From assembly GCF_014697425.1 (NCBI RefSeq), contig NZ_JACJRU010000022.1, positions 53,227-117,226 of the forward strand: 64,000 nucleotides of DNA. Reading direction: 5' to 3'. Position 1 is the stretch's first letter; every line of letters begins with the position of its first letter. The position numbers and the translations under genes are program-made. Shown in pieces: positions 1-9,805 of the stretch. The notes below the pieces were generated by a model, which saw only the letters and a program-made list of their open reading frames with translations, ran no database searches and was not told the origin of the DNA. Source of the DNA: Nostoc sp. FACHB-110 (GTDB lineage Bacteria; Cyanobacteriota; Cyanobacteriia; Cyanobacteriales; Nostocaceae).

Positions 1-3000
1 AAACTCGGAGAAGAGTCACCGGAGAACTGCGCCAAAAACTTTGACCAATCAAGCTGCATCACCCCTATCTGCGCTGTATTTTGAGGTAACAAATTTTCGA
101 GGATGCTTAATAATTGCTGTGGTTCCATCGGCTGGATTCCCTGGTTTGCCCATTGCGCTTCGGTTTTCATCTCCACAGTCTTAGCCATTCCTAACTTCGA
201 CCAAGGCCCCCAGTTGATACTCAACCCCGGTAAATTCAATGACCGACGATAATGAGCGATCGCATCTAAAAAGGTATTGGCGGCGGTATAATTGGCTGTC
301 CCAGCAAAACCCATGATGGATGCGATCGAGGAAAACAGTACGAAAAAGTCTAAGGGTAAATCTTGGGTGAGATGGTGTAAATTCCAAGCTCCACTTACTT
401 TGGGGGCAAACACTTTAGCAAATAATGACCATTGATGCTCGACCAAGAGTCGGTCTTCGATCACACCTGCGGCATGAATGATACCCTTTAACGGTGGCAT
501 CGATGTTTGAATTTGAGCAAGTAATGATGCGACATCTTCTTCTAAGGATACATCAGCCTGCATGATAACAACCTGACATTTTGCCGCTTCTAGTTGTGTG
601 AGGGTGGCTTGAACTGCGGCTTGAGGATGGCTACGCCCTACCAAAACTAAGTGTTTCGCCCCATGCTCTACCAGCCATTTGGCTATCAGTAAACCAATTT
701 CACCTAAACCACCTGTAATTAGGTAAGTAGCATCGGTTTTAATTTCCAGAGATTGCTTGACAATTTCTTGTTTTCGTGCAATCCGGTTAACATATCGTTG
801 TCCATGACGGAAAGCTAGGCGATTTTCACTACTATTTGGCTGGTGTGAACAAATTTCTGCCCATAGATGCTGAGTATTGTACTTTCCGTCTGGGTCTAAA
901 TCTACCAGAGTACAGTTAAACTCTGGATGCTCGTTGGTAATGACTTTGCCTAATCCCCAAACAGTGGCTTGAGCTAAACCTGACAGGGTTGATTCTCCCT
1001 TGACTGGTTGTGCGCCTTTGGTGACTAGCCAGAGGCTGGGAGGACGGGAAAATCCTTGATTAATTAAAGACTGGAGTAGTGATAGTACGCCACCACAGAC
1101 TAGTTGTGAGGCTGTTTCTAAATCGTTGAGGCTGAGGGCATTGGCAGCAATTGTATCTAAATTCCACAAATAAATGACTTTTTGGCAAGGTGCTTGGTTT
1201 GTGGCTGTATGTTCTCGGAATAATCGCTGAAAGTCTTCTGGTAAGGCGGGGTTGATGATAATTTCTTGGTCTCTTATTTTTTTATACTCAGTGCCGGGGT
1301 AAACGAGGGTACAGGGTTTTTGTTGTCGCCATAATCCAGCCAACTCTTGACCAATACCTTGTCTATCCGCAAAAATCAGGCAAGAGCCTAGTTCTGTGTT
1401 ATTTGGGCGAATTGACTGTATATTTCCTTGATTGCGCCAGACTATTTCATAGCAGAAGTCGCGGATGTTTTCTGGTATCAGGTGTTGCTGATGTTCCTTG
1501 ACTAAGACTGCTAATATTTCCGGTAATAGTTGGAGATGTTCTGGTGAAAAATTCCCGGCTTGCTGTAGTAGCTGCACTAAGTCTTGAGTATTTCCCTGAT
1601 TCAGCAATTTGGTAATCGGAGTCTGGCTTTGTTCTACCGATACGGACTCTGTTTTTGGCTGGGGCGATGGTGTATCCAACCAATAACGTTGTCTTTGGAA
1701 GGGATAGTTAGGTAAAGGTACTTTCTGTTGGGGAGCGTCGCCTGCAAAGGCTAACCAATCTATTTCGATTCCGGCTACATATAAATCAGCCAAACTCTCA
1801 AGTAGTTGTTTCCATTCTGGCATCCCCGGACGCAGAGAAGGCAACCACAGACTGGCGCTGTCTGGTAAACACTCACGTCCCATACCCAATAATGTTGGTT
1901 TAGCTCCAATCTCTAAAAAGACTTCATACCCTTGCTGTGCTAATGTCTCCATACCTTGGGCAAACTGTACTGTTTGCTGGATATGATTCACCCAATATTT
2001 TGCTGTGCTAATTTGCTCATCAGCTAATTGTCCGGTGACATTGGAGATGATTGGTATTTGCGGCTGATAGTAGGTGATTTGATTGGCGACTTGCTCAAAC
2101 GCCGATAACATTGGTGTCATCAAAGGAGAATGGAAAGCGTGGGATACCTCCAGGTACTTGGTTTTCACTTTCTGTGCAGCTAACTTTTGACAAATAGTGG
2201 CGATATCCTCACTAGCGCCGGAAATGACGATACTTTCGGGACTGTTGATGGCGGCGATGGATACTGTATTGGCAAATGGGGCGATAATTTGTCTGACTTG
2301 CGCCTCGGAAGCAATGAGGGAAACCATGACACCGGAAGAGGCAGGGGGGAAGGGAGCAGGGAGCAGGGGGACAGAGCTATTCCCCCCAACGCTGCGGGGC
2401 GAAACATGGAAGCCCGGCTCTTGAGGGGCGCTTGACTGGGGCGGAGTTTGAAGCTCTCCGTCTCGGTTTTCACCCTTGCTCCCTGCCCCCTGCCCCTTTT
2501 CCTCTTGCTGTCCGCCATTGGGTAATTGCTGCATTAATTGTCCCCGTTGGGCGATGAGTTTGAGTCCATCTTCCAGGCTAAAAACTCCGGCGACGGTTGC
2601 GGCTACATACTCACCCACACTATGTCCCATGACGACATCGGGAACAATTCCCCAGGATTTCCAGAGTTGATAGAGGGCGTATTCTAAGGCAAATAGGGCT
2701 GGTTGGGTGTAGGCGGTTTGATTGATGAGGGATGCAGTTTGCTCCCCAACTTCGCCAGGATAGAGGATTTCTAATAAGGAATGCTCTAGATAGGGGCGGA
2801 GAATTTCATCGCACTGCTCTAGGGTTTGGCGGAAGATGGGTTGAGTTTTGTAAAGTTCCCTACCTATGTTGATGTATTGGGAGCCTTGCCCAGTAAAGAG
2901 GAAGGCAATTTTCCGGGGCTTTTTGCCTATTTGACTAGGCGTGCTTAATGTGATATTAGCTAGTTGCTCAAGCAATTCTTCTCTGGATGCAGCGACGATC

Positions 3001-6000
3001 GCTAGGCGATGATGAAAGTGCGATCGCCCGATATTCGTCGTATAGCAGATGTCGTCAATGGCTAGCTCACCATGATTTGTGAGATATTCGCCATAACGTT
3101 GTCCCAACTCTAATAAAGCTGCTTCAGTTTTGGCTGAGAGGGTGAGGATATGGTAAGGTCGGGCAAATTCCTGTTTTGGTAAAGGTGCGGGTGCTTCTTC
3201 CAATATCACATGAGCATTAGCACCACCAATTCCCAAGGAATTGACTCCCGCACGGCGGGGAGAACCCAGGTTAGGCCAGTCTTTCAAGCTGGTATTGACG
3301 TAGAAAGGTGTATTGGGTAAATCTAGCTGGGGATTAGGTTCTTGGAAGTGCAGACTGGGGGGAATTTGTTTATGGTATATTGACAGGACTGTTTTCATAA
3401 AACCTGCCACACCAGAGGCAATTTGTAAATGACCGATGTTGGTTTTGACTGAACCAATCCCACAGAAATTTTTGGCTTGGGTACTACTGCGGAAGGCTTG
3501 GGAGAGTCCACCAATTTCTATGGGGTCGCCCAAGGGTGTACCTGTACCATGTGCTTCAACGTAGCCGATGGTTTCAGCATCAATTCCCGCCATTGTCAAG
3601 GCTTCTGTGACTACAGATGCTTGACCATCGCCATTGGGAGCCATGTAACCGACTTTTGTACCACCATCGTTATTCACGGCGGAACCTTTAATCACAGCAT
3701 AGATGTGATCACCGTCGGCGATCGCTTCTTCGAGCCGCTTCAATACTACCAGTCCTACACCACTGCCAAAAATTGTGCCTTGGGCTTGGGCATCAAAAGC
3801 GCGACAATGCCCATCGGGAGTAACAATCATTCCCTCTTGATATAAGTGTCCCACCTTTTGCGGGGCATTGACGGAAACACCCCCAGCTAAAACGATGTCA
3901 CTTTCGCCACTCAATAAACTAGCACAACCCATGTGAACTGCTACCAAGGATGTAGAGCAAGCGGTTTGCACATTCACACTGGGGCCAGTCAGGTTGAGTT
4001 TGTAAGAAATCCTGGTGGTTAAATAATCTTTATCATTAGCCACCATCATTTGCAAACCGCCCATCGAGTCGAGGGTGGCGACTGCTAAATTATCGTTGCT
4101 ATCTAGCTGATGGCGCTGGGGATAAATATTATTGAGTAGGTAGGTATTCATCACCGCACCCGCATATATACCAATCGCCCCATCATAAGTGAGAGGATTG
4201 TAACCAGCAGTTTCCAAACTTTCCCAAGCACATTCTAATAACAGCCGTTGCTGGGGATCTAGTAATTCGGCTTCTTTGGCACTATAGCCGAAGAAATCCG
4301 CATCAAAAGATTCCACATCTGATAATATCGGCTTGGCTTTGACGTAGTTGGGGTTTTTCACCAATTCTGGATCTACACCTGCGGCGATGATTTCTTCCTC
4401 GGTAAAGAAGGAAATCGATTCTACGCCATTGGCTAAATTTTGCCAAAATTCCTCAATGCTGTTTGCACCGGGAAAACGGCAAGACATCCCAATGACAGCG
4501 ATATCTGCGTTCCCTTGTTGCCGTTGTTTACGAACTTGGGCGCGTTTTTGCCCTTGCAGGACTGCGGGTGACTCGGTTTGCTCCTGAGATAAATAGTTGG
4601 CTAGGGCGCTGATGGTGGGATATTTAAACATATCCACGATGGAGACTTGGCGCTGGAAAAAGTCTTGTAATTTGCTCTGCGCCTGGACTAGCAATAGGGA
4701 ATGTCCGCCTAGCTCGAAGAAGTTATCATCTAGCCCCACTTCCTCTAAGCCTAAGACTTGTTGCCAAATCTGTTGCACTTGCCGTTCAATGTCTGTTCCT
4801 GACTGTCTTTGCTGGTTGGTAGTGGGGCGTAAATCGCCTTTGATGAGTTTTGCGCGGTCAATTTCACCAGTCTGGGTTAAGGGCATTTGGGGTAGTTGGA
4901 CAAAGTTGCAATTGCTGACTTGACCAAAGCGATCGCAAACTACCAATTCCCTTAGTTTCTCCGCTACCTTAGCATCACTATTGGCCGTAAAATAAGCTGT
5001 CAGTTGCTGTAGTGGATAACTATAGTTTACATGACCACGAATATGTTGATTACCACCATCTAAGCCAATTAACAACTGGGTTTGCGGGTGACGTAAGCCA
5101 GTGAGTAAAGAAAACCATCCTTGTCTGGTAGATATGGGTAGGTAGCCTTTGGTTTGGGCTAACTTGCTTCTGGAGACATCCTGGCTAATACCTTTACCAT
5201 CCCAAAGACTCCAACTCAAACAATAGCTATTCAAGCCACATTGAGAGCGTTGATAATGGCTAAAACTGGCTAAAAATTGATTAGCAGCAACATAGGTGGC
5301 GACTGTCGCCCCTCCCAAGCAGCGACTCACAGAAGCAAAGCTGATAAATAAAGCTTGGGGATAATTTTTCAGGAGTTGATGCAGTACCCAAGCTCCGCCA
5401 ATTTGGGAACGGACGGCTGTTGACCAACTATGCTGATTTTCCTCTAAAAGCGATCGCTCTTGATAATTTCCCGCTAGATGCAGCACTCCATCCAGTTGAC
5501 ACCCCCATTCACTCTGCACCTGTTCTACCACCTGTTGCAACCCGGACAAGTCGCACACATCCACCGCCCGATAGGTGATTTGTCCGCCCAACTGTTCTAG
5601 TTCTTCATAGGCGGCGAATTTTGCCGTGCTTTGGGCTACATTGGTTCTTCCCACCAACAACAGTTTTGCTTTGTAATGCTTGAGCAAATACTTAGCAATT
5701 TCTACCCCAACACCCCCAAGTCCACCAGTAATCAAATACATTCCCCCAGTCACAAAGCCCAAGTCTGGTTGTGCTGGGGCGGGAAAGTCTACTTTTTCTA
5801 ATCGAGGAATCAACCTCTGTCCTTGGCGATAGGCTACCTCAGACTCTTCTGATAATACATAAATTTCTTGCAGAATCCGTTCTGCATTCACGGCAATTTC
5901 ATCTACAGTTAAATCGAGATGACGAGTCTTTACCCCTGGTATTTCTTGGTCAATGACTTTGAGTAGTCCTAGTAAAGGCGATTTGGTGTATGCAATGTTG

Positions 6001-8705
6001 TCGCTAGGGGATGTAAACTGGGTATGGGTAGAAACGACTAAAGTAGCAATTGTTTCCTCAGATTTGCGGGTTTTCGCCAAGGCTTGGACTAATGACAGTA
6101 AACTATAAACACCCTTCGTCTGCGCCGCTTCCAAGGACTCCAAGCTAGAAATTTCATCAATACAACTGTCGTAAGTCCACAAATGTATAATCTGCGCTAT
6201 GGGATAGTTGTTAACTTGTACAGCCGATAATAAACGTTGGTAATCTGCGGGATTATTGGGAGCAATTTGGTAGCGATTAGAACTCAGTTGTTTAAACTCT
6301 ACTCCTGCTGTCACACCCACCCAAGGCTGATGCTGTTTTTCTAATTCTCTACCTAAATACTCACCTAATCCCAACTCATCCAGAAACACCAGTACGCTAC
6401 CGTTGATAGCAGACTTGTGGGTGACAGCTACTTTTTGTCGCCAAACTTGATGATAAAACCAATCTGGCAATGAATTAGGATTATCTAAATTTATCCCCAA
6501 TTGTTGAATTATCCCATCAAATTCCCCATCGGCAAATAGCTGACTCAATTGGCGACGCTGAATTTTGCCAATCGCCGTTTTGGGAATTACTTCCTTTTTC
6601 ACAGGAATGATGTAATGAGGATTTACCCCAATATTTTTAACAACTGCTCCACGAATCTTTTTAATTAGTTCTTTCAACAATATTTCTTCAGAAACAACAG
6701 AACTAAAAAAGATAGCTAATTGATCTGCATTATTTTCCGCAACTCGTACAGCGCAAGCAGCTGTGTAGGATATTTCCACACCCTCAACTTCTTCCACCAC
6801 TGCTTCAATTTCATGGCTATAGTAGTTGATGCCATTAATAATAATGTCATCTTTATCTCTGCCAGTGAGGACAATTTTTCCTGCCTTTAAATAACCAATA
6901 TCCCCAGTATTAAACCATCCATCTGGGGTAAAAGCTTCGCGGTTACGTTGGGGATTTTGATAATAACCAGGTGTAACAGAAAGTCCTTTAACTTGAAATT
7001 TTCCAATTACACCTTCATTGACAATTTGGTTATTTTCATCAGTGATGCGAATTGATGCTCCTGGAATTGGCGCACCTAATTCTACAAAGGACATATCATC
7101 TGATGATGTAGCTAAAGAAAAATCATGATCATAGCTGATTCCTGAAGCAGTTTCCGACATCCCAAAAGCAGGACGAATGGCGTTAGCTGGTAAATTATAT
7201 GGCTCTAATAACTTCAAAAAAGTCCGCGCTGTTTTCGGGACAATTTGTTCTCCAGCATTAACTATAAATCTCATAGAAGATAAATTCCATGAGCGTTGAT
7301 TAATTTCATTTGCCCGTTCATTCAGCAGCGAAAAAGCAAAATTTGGAAACCAAGAAATCGTCGCTTGATAATGTTGAATTAACTCTAACCAACGAATTGG
7401 GTTTTGGAGAATATATTCTGTAGATACATGAATTTGTTGACAACCCAAATCAAACGCCAACAGTGACATCGAGATAATTGCGCCCACATGTTCCAGTGGC
7501 ATCCAGTTCAAGATAATATCTTGATCATGAAAATTGCTTCCTTGGGCAAAACCAGCCGTCATACTCAAAAGGTTGCGATGAGTTAACATCACACCTTTAG
7601 GAAATCCTGTACTCCCGGATGTGAGTAATAGTAGTGCTAAATCATCTTCCAAGCTTGGATAAATATTAGTATCTGGTTCGTTGTGGCGTAAGTTATCTAC
7701 TGTCTCTACTTGAAAATTTTCTATATTTAAAAGTGACGGTAATTTTTGCAGGCTCTCGGCTAGGCGTGAGCTTGTCAATACAAGGGGTTGCTCTAGCATT
7801 TGCCAAGCATTATGCAGTTTATTGACGGCGCTGTTAATTTGTTCGTAGGCTGGAGCAACCGAAACTGGTACGGGAATGAAACCGCCTAGTACACAGCCCC
7901 AAAAAGCCGGGATGAAATCTTGATTAATATCTATTTGAAAAATTACTTTGTCTTGGGGTTTTAAACCGAGTTTTTTTAAACCAGCTAATATCTTTTGCGC
8001 GTCTAATAATAAGTCGTGATAAGACTGAATAACTTCGGAACCGTCTGCTTGAATATAAATTACTGCTTTTTCTGGATATTTAGCGGCTGTTTGTTGTAGT
8101 GCTTGCGGCAGGATTTTGGCTGCGTCTTTGTCGCGCCTGAGTTCATCACCATGATTGATCGCTGGTTTATTATCTACGCTATCATGATTGATAGTTGAGC
8201 GAGAAAAATCTGTTTTATCTGGATGATTGTTTTCTGCACTAGTAAGAGTTTTCCAATCAGGAATTAAGTCTGATAGACGTAGTGATTTTTGCTGTTGTAT
8301 TTGTTGTTTAACTACTACTGCGACTTGATTGACTTCAGGCAATGACTGGATTTTTTCTAACCATCGCTCAACTAAATCATTGTCTGTAATTTCTATTTGG
8401 CTGATGGCAATTTCATCAATCTTACCTGATAACGTCAATGGCAGAGTTGATACTGGTATTATTGCTTTGGGTATCCATTGACTGGGTAATATTTTTTGCA
8501 AGTGAGATAATAATTGCTCTGGTGCAAATAAACTTGATGGTACGACATAAGCAATTAATTCTCGTTGGAAATTCTCTGTCTGTCTCTCTATGACTACGCA
8601 ATCATCTATAGTTAAACTTGAGCGTATAGCAATTTCTATTTCTCTGTATGTAAAACTTGGATTGTTTAAATCTACCAAGTTCTGAGTATAATTACTTAAT
8701 TGCAT
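1..8705 (-). CDS. Giant FAAL-PKS hybrid, 3' end outside window
   Basis: About 2900 codons are present, starting at the ATG at 8705 behind an AAGGAT ribosome site. Domains in order, approximate residues: an orphan AMP-binding C-terminal subdomain (20-160, motif GKID); a fatty acyl-AMP ligase core (185-720; TSGSTGFPKG near 363); a ketoreductase-like SDR (TGGLGGVG near 990); a third AMP-C-like piece ending GEIDRAKL; a carrier domain (LGGHSL, Ser near 1336); KS (TACSTS, Cys near 1580); AT (GHSVGE, Ser 2029; HAFH, which predicts malonyl-CoA); and a second KR (TGGLGEIG near 2663; Tyr near 2807). Extension modules may follow beyond base 1. Inferred role: activate a fatty or other carboxylic acid, load it on the internal carrier and extend it. 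The AT carries a 60-codon in-frame insertion, listed separately. A paralogue starts at 63542 on the other strand. Family assignment is secure; the product is unknown. Confidence 0.93.
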   Translation of the reverse strand, partial: MQLSNYTQNLVDLNNPSFTYREIEIAIRSSLTIDDCVVIERQTENFQRELIAYVVPSSLFAPEQLLSHLQKILPSQWIPKAIIPVSTLPLTLSGKIDEIAISQIEITDNDLVERWLEKIQSLPEVNQVAVVVKQQIQQQKSLRLSDLIPDWKTLTSAENNHPDKTDFSRSTINHDSVDNKPAINHGDELRRDKDAAKILPQALQQTAAKYPEKAVIYIQADGSEVIQSYHDLLLDAQKILAGLKKLGLKPQDKVIFQIDINQDFIPAFWGCVLGGFIPVPVSVAPAYEQINSAVNKLHNAWQMLEQPLVLTSSRLAESLQKLPSLLNIENFQVETVDNLRHNEPDTNIYPSLEDDLALLLLTSGSTGFPKGVMLTHRNLLSMTAGFAQGSNFHDQDIILNWMPLEHVGAIISMSLLAFDLGCQQIHVSTEYILQNPIRWLELIQHYQATISWFPNFAFSLLNERANEINQRSWNLSSMRFIVNAGEQIVPKTARTFLKLLEPYNLPANAIRPAFGMSETASGISYDHDFSLATSSDDMSFVELGAPIPGASIRITDENNQIVNEGVIGKFQVKGLSVTPGYYQNPQRNREAFTPDGWFNTGDIGYLKAGKIVLTGRDKDDIIINGINYYSHEIEAVVEEVEGVEISYTAACAVRVAENNADQLAIFFSSVVSEEILLKELIKKIRGAVVKNIGVNPHYIIPVKKEVIPKTAIGKIQRRQLSQLFADGEFDGIIQQLGINLDNPNSLPDWFYHQVWRQKVAVTHKSAINGSVLVFLDELGLGEYLGRELEKQHQPWVGVTAGVEFKQLSSNRYQIAPNNPADYQRLLSAVQVNNYPIAQIIHLWTYDSCIDEISSLESLEAAQTKGVYSLLSLVQALAKTRKSEETIATLVVSTHTQFTSPSDNIAYTKSPLLGLLKVIDQEIPGVKTRHLDLTVDEIAVNAERILQEIYVLSEESEVAYRQGQRLIPRLEKVDFPAPAQPDLGFVTGGMYLITGGLGGVGVEIAKYLLKHYKAKLLLVGRTNVAQSTAKFAAYEELEQLGGQITYRAVDVCDLSGLQQVVEQVQSEWGCQLDGVLHLAGNYQERSLLEENQHSWSTAVRSQIGGAWVLHQLLKNYPQALFISFASVSRCLGGATVATYVAANQFLASFSHYQRSQCGLNSYCLSWSLWDGKGISQDVSRSKLAQTKGYLPISTRQGWFSLLTGLRHPQTQLLIGLDGGNQHIRGHVNYSYPLQQLTAYFTANSDAKVAEKLRELVVCDRFGQVSNCNFVQLPQMPLTQTGEIDRAKLIKGDLRPTTNQQRQSGTDIERQVQQIWQQVLGLEEVGLDDNFFELGGHSLLLVQAQSKLQDFFQRQVSIVDMFKYPTISALANYLSQEQTESPAVLQGQKRAQVRKQRQQGNADIAVIGMSCRFPGANSIEEFWQNLANGVESISFFTEEEIIAAGVDPELVKNPNYVKAKPILSDVESFDADFFGYSAKEAELLDPQQRLLLECAWESLETAGYNPLTYDGAIGIYAGAVMNTYLLNNIYPQRHQLDSNDNLAVATLDSMGGLQMMVANDKDYLTTRISYKLNLTGPSVNVQTACSTSLVAVHMGCASLLSGESDIVLAGGVSVNAPQKVGHLYQEGMIVTPDGHCRAFDAQAQGTIFGSGVGLVVLKRLEEAIADGDHIYAVIKGSAVNNDGGTKVGYMAPNGDGQASVVTEALTMAGIDAETIGYVEAHGTGTPLGDPIEIGGLSQAFRSSTQAKNFCGIGSVKTNIGHLQIASGVAGFMKTVLSIYHKQIPPSLHFQEPNPQLDLPNTPFYVNTSLKDWPNLGSPRRAGVNSLGIGGANAHVILEEAPAPLPKQEFARPYHILTLSAKTEAALLELGQRYGEYLTNHGELAIDDICYTTNIGRSHFHHRLAIVAASREELLEQLANITLSTPSQIGKKPRKIAFLFTGQGSQYINIGRELYKTQPIFRQTLEQCDEILRPYLEHSLLEILYPGEVGEQTASLINQTAYTQPALFALEYALYQLWKSWGIVPDVVMGHSVGEYVAATVAGVFSLEDGLKLIAQRGQLMQQLPNGGQQEEKGQGAGSKGENRDGELQTPPQSSAPQEPGFHVSPRSVGGNSSVPLLPAPFPPASSGVMVSLIASEAQVRQIIAPFANTVSIAAINSPESIVISGASEDIATICQKLAAQKVKTKYLEVSHAFHSPLMTPMLSAFEQVANQITYYQPQIPIISNVTGQLADEQISTAKYWVNHIQQTVQFAQGMETLAQQGYEVFLEIGAKPTLLGMGRECLPDSASLWLPSLRPGMPEWKQLLESLADLYVAGIEIDWLAFAGDAPQQKVPLPNYPFQRQRYWLDTPSPQPKTESVSVEQSQTPITKLLNQGNTQDLVQLLQQAGNFSPEHLQLLPEILAVLVKEHQQHLIPENIRDFCYEIVWRNQGNIQSIRPNNTELGSCLIFADRQGIGQELAGLWRQQKPCTLVYPGTEYKKIRDQEIIINPALPEDFQRLFREHTATNQAPCQKVIYLWNLDTIAANALSLNDLETASQLVCGGVLSLLQSLINQGFSRPPSLWLVTKGAQPVKGESTLSGLAQATVWGLGKVITNEHPEFNCTLVDLDPDGKYNTQHLWAEICSHQPNSSENRLAFRHGQRYVNRIARKQEIVKQSLEIKTDATYLITGGLGEIGLLIAKWLVEHGAKHLVLVGRSHPQAAVQATLTQLEAAKCQVVIMQADVSLEEDVASLLAQIQTSMPPLKGIIHAAGVIEDRLLVEHQWSLFAKVFAPKVSGAWNLHHLTQDLPLDFFVLFSSIASIMGFAGTANYTAANTFLDAIAHYRRSLNLPGLSINWGPWSKLGMAKTVEMKTEAQWANQGIQPMEPQQLLSILENLLPQNTAQIGVMQLDWSKFLAQFSGDSSPS
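2331..2510 (-). repeat. In-frame 180-bp GC-rich repeat insertion in the AT domain
   Basis: The AT reads normally to the sequence ending LPNGG and resumes at VMVSLIASEAQV. The 60 codons between are low-complexity, rich in Gly, Pro, Ser and Gln, and unlike any AT. At DNA level the two ends form an imperfect inverted repeat of about 35 bp built from GGGAGCAGGG-like units. The length is a multiple of three and no stop codon occurs, so the PKS frame stays open. A similar GGGAGCAGGGG string lies near 62769, which fits a dispersed repeat family. Confidence 0.85.
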
Positions 8706-9008
8706 TAACTTTTATATCCTTACTATAGTCGACTAATACTTGAATAGTTAAAAGTAATTACAGGTAATTACTCCAAATCAGAGATAACGTAAGTTGATAG
8801 TTAGTTATACATAAGCATTTTTAAAAAAATTGCTCATTTTTAACCCTTGAAAACTTTTGATTATAAGTAACGAAATATATTAGGTTATCTCAATTTTAAG
8901 TTGACGCGCGCTTTAGTTCTTCTATCTATTTAAGGATGCTTTTCATTTTAATTGACTTAAATTTCATTCTGTTAATTGTTATTTAGTCCTTATTAATCAA
9001 AATAAAAT

Positions 9009-9050
9009 ATATAATTTTACTAATTTAAAGATTTACAAGTAAAATTATAT
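9009..9050. other. 13-bp perfect AT-rich stem-loop in the PKS upstream region
   Basis: ATATAATTTTACT at 9009-9021 is exactly complementary in reverse to AGTAAAATTATAT at 9038-9050, leaving a 16-nt loop. It lies about 300 bp upstream of the left PKS start and may be part of a long 5' leader or an operator. Its role is unknown. Confidence 0.6.
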
Positions 9051-9100
9051 ATTTTTATAAACATAGGCAATAATCTCATTTTGATTAATAAAATACAATA

Positions 9101-9232
9101 GCAGTTAAGACAGTTAATTTGCCTTATCCATAAAATCTAATAGTAGTTAAAATATTAAAGTAGACAGTTAAGATATTTAAGACACTTAAGCAGATATTTA
9201 GGTGGACAGTTAAGATATTTAAGACACTTAAG
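9101..9232 (-). promoter_or_regulatory. Phased direct repeats upstream of the left FAAL-PKS
   Basis: Two identical 28-bp units lie at 9163-9190 and 9205-9232, 42 bp apart start to start, about four helical turns. Each contains, in minus-strand reading, TTAACTGTC. A further TTAACTGTC-TTAACTGC pair lies at 9101-9117. The same core recurs before the right-hand paralogue (63279-63392). The arrangement fits a multi-site activator binding region; the binding protein is not shown by sequence. Confidence 0.65.
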
Positions 9233-9669
9233 TAAATAATGTAAACAATCGTAAAGATTTATTAAAAATTTAATAAATCTAAACTATCTGTAACTAACTA
9301 GAGAGTCGTACAAATAGTAAGAAGTGCTTGCTTTGTAGGTTTCTATTGAATTACGAATGCTTTCTTAACTTGGGGATGAAACTTGTTTCATCGAGACTGC
9401 TTAGACAAAATACTCATCTTCTCAAGCAGAGCGATCGCACGCCTAATGATATAAAGGCTATGTTCCCCATCAAATCAATATAGATTTTCTTGAGTGGCTG
9501 GTATACCCAAGGTGGACGGTGATTTTTGAGCTTCCACTTTGTCAAGTGCCAAAAATACTCAATTAGCTTCGCTAAACATAAGTTACCGGTGATGTCAAGG
9601 TATTCTCGGCACAAGATCACTTAGCTGTGTCAGTCCACTAGTAGACGCGATTTAATTTAGTTAATAGAG

Positions 9670-9737
9670 CATCCCTAAAAAACCCAGTTAATTTCATTTT
9701 GATTATTATGACGAATTAATCAGATTTTTTAGGGATG
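9670..9737 (-). terminator. Stem-loop downstream of the AraC-type gene
   Basis: CATCCCTAAAAAA (9670-9682) pairs with TTTTTTAGGGATG (9725-9737), a 13-bp stem with a long 42-nt loop, about 70 bp after the regulator stop. The stem includes an A/T run that could act as a U-tract. The long loop makes a classic intrinsic terminator uncertain. Confidence 0.4.
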
Positions 9738-9743
9738 TTTGTT

Positions 9744-9791
9744 ACAGCGTTTTTCAGTTGTGTGTACACTCCTTTTCAAGGGGAGTAATTA
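9744..9791. repeat. 48-bp block shared with the NRPS upstream region
   Basis: This stretch, containing TTTTTCAGTTGTGTGT, matches 55551-55599 with small differences. Here it lies just 3' of the AraC-type gene; there it lies about 200 bp before the NRPS start. It may mark a duplicated flank or an old rearrangement junction. Confidence 0.6.
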
Positions 9792-9805
9792 GTTTTTATG
9801 CGTCT

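Larger units (their letters stand above)
8706..9805. other. AT-rich 1.1-kb intergenic region with PKS promoter and repeats
   Basis: No convincing gene is seen. The segment holds the leader of the left PKS, an AT-rich stem-loop (9009-9050), TTAACTGTC-type repeats (9101-9232), a hairpin after the AraC gene (9670-9737) and a block shared with the NRPS upstream region (9744-9791). A 68-codon open frame at 9414-9620 on the minus strand has no recognisable domain and I do not call it. Confidence 0.7.

Noticed and set aside
2180..2518. 112-codon minus-strand frame
   Set aside because: It is out of frame with the PKS and exists only because the GC-rich inserted repeat lacks stops. The PKS frame itself continues through.
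9101..9232. Possible CRISPR array
   Set aside because: Only two exact 28-bp repeats with a 14-bp spacer, no cas genes and no third unit. The pattern fits operator repeats.
9414..9620. 68-codon minus-strand frame in the PKS upstream region
   Set aside because: No recognisable motif and no clear ribosome site. It might be a gene fragment but I cannot support it.
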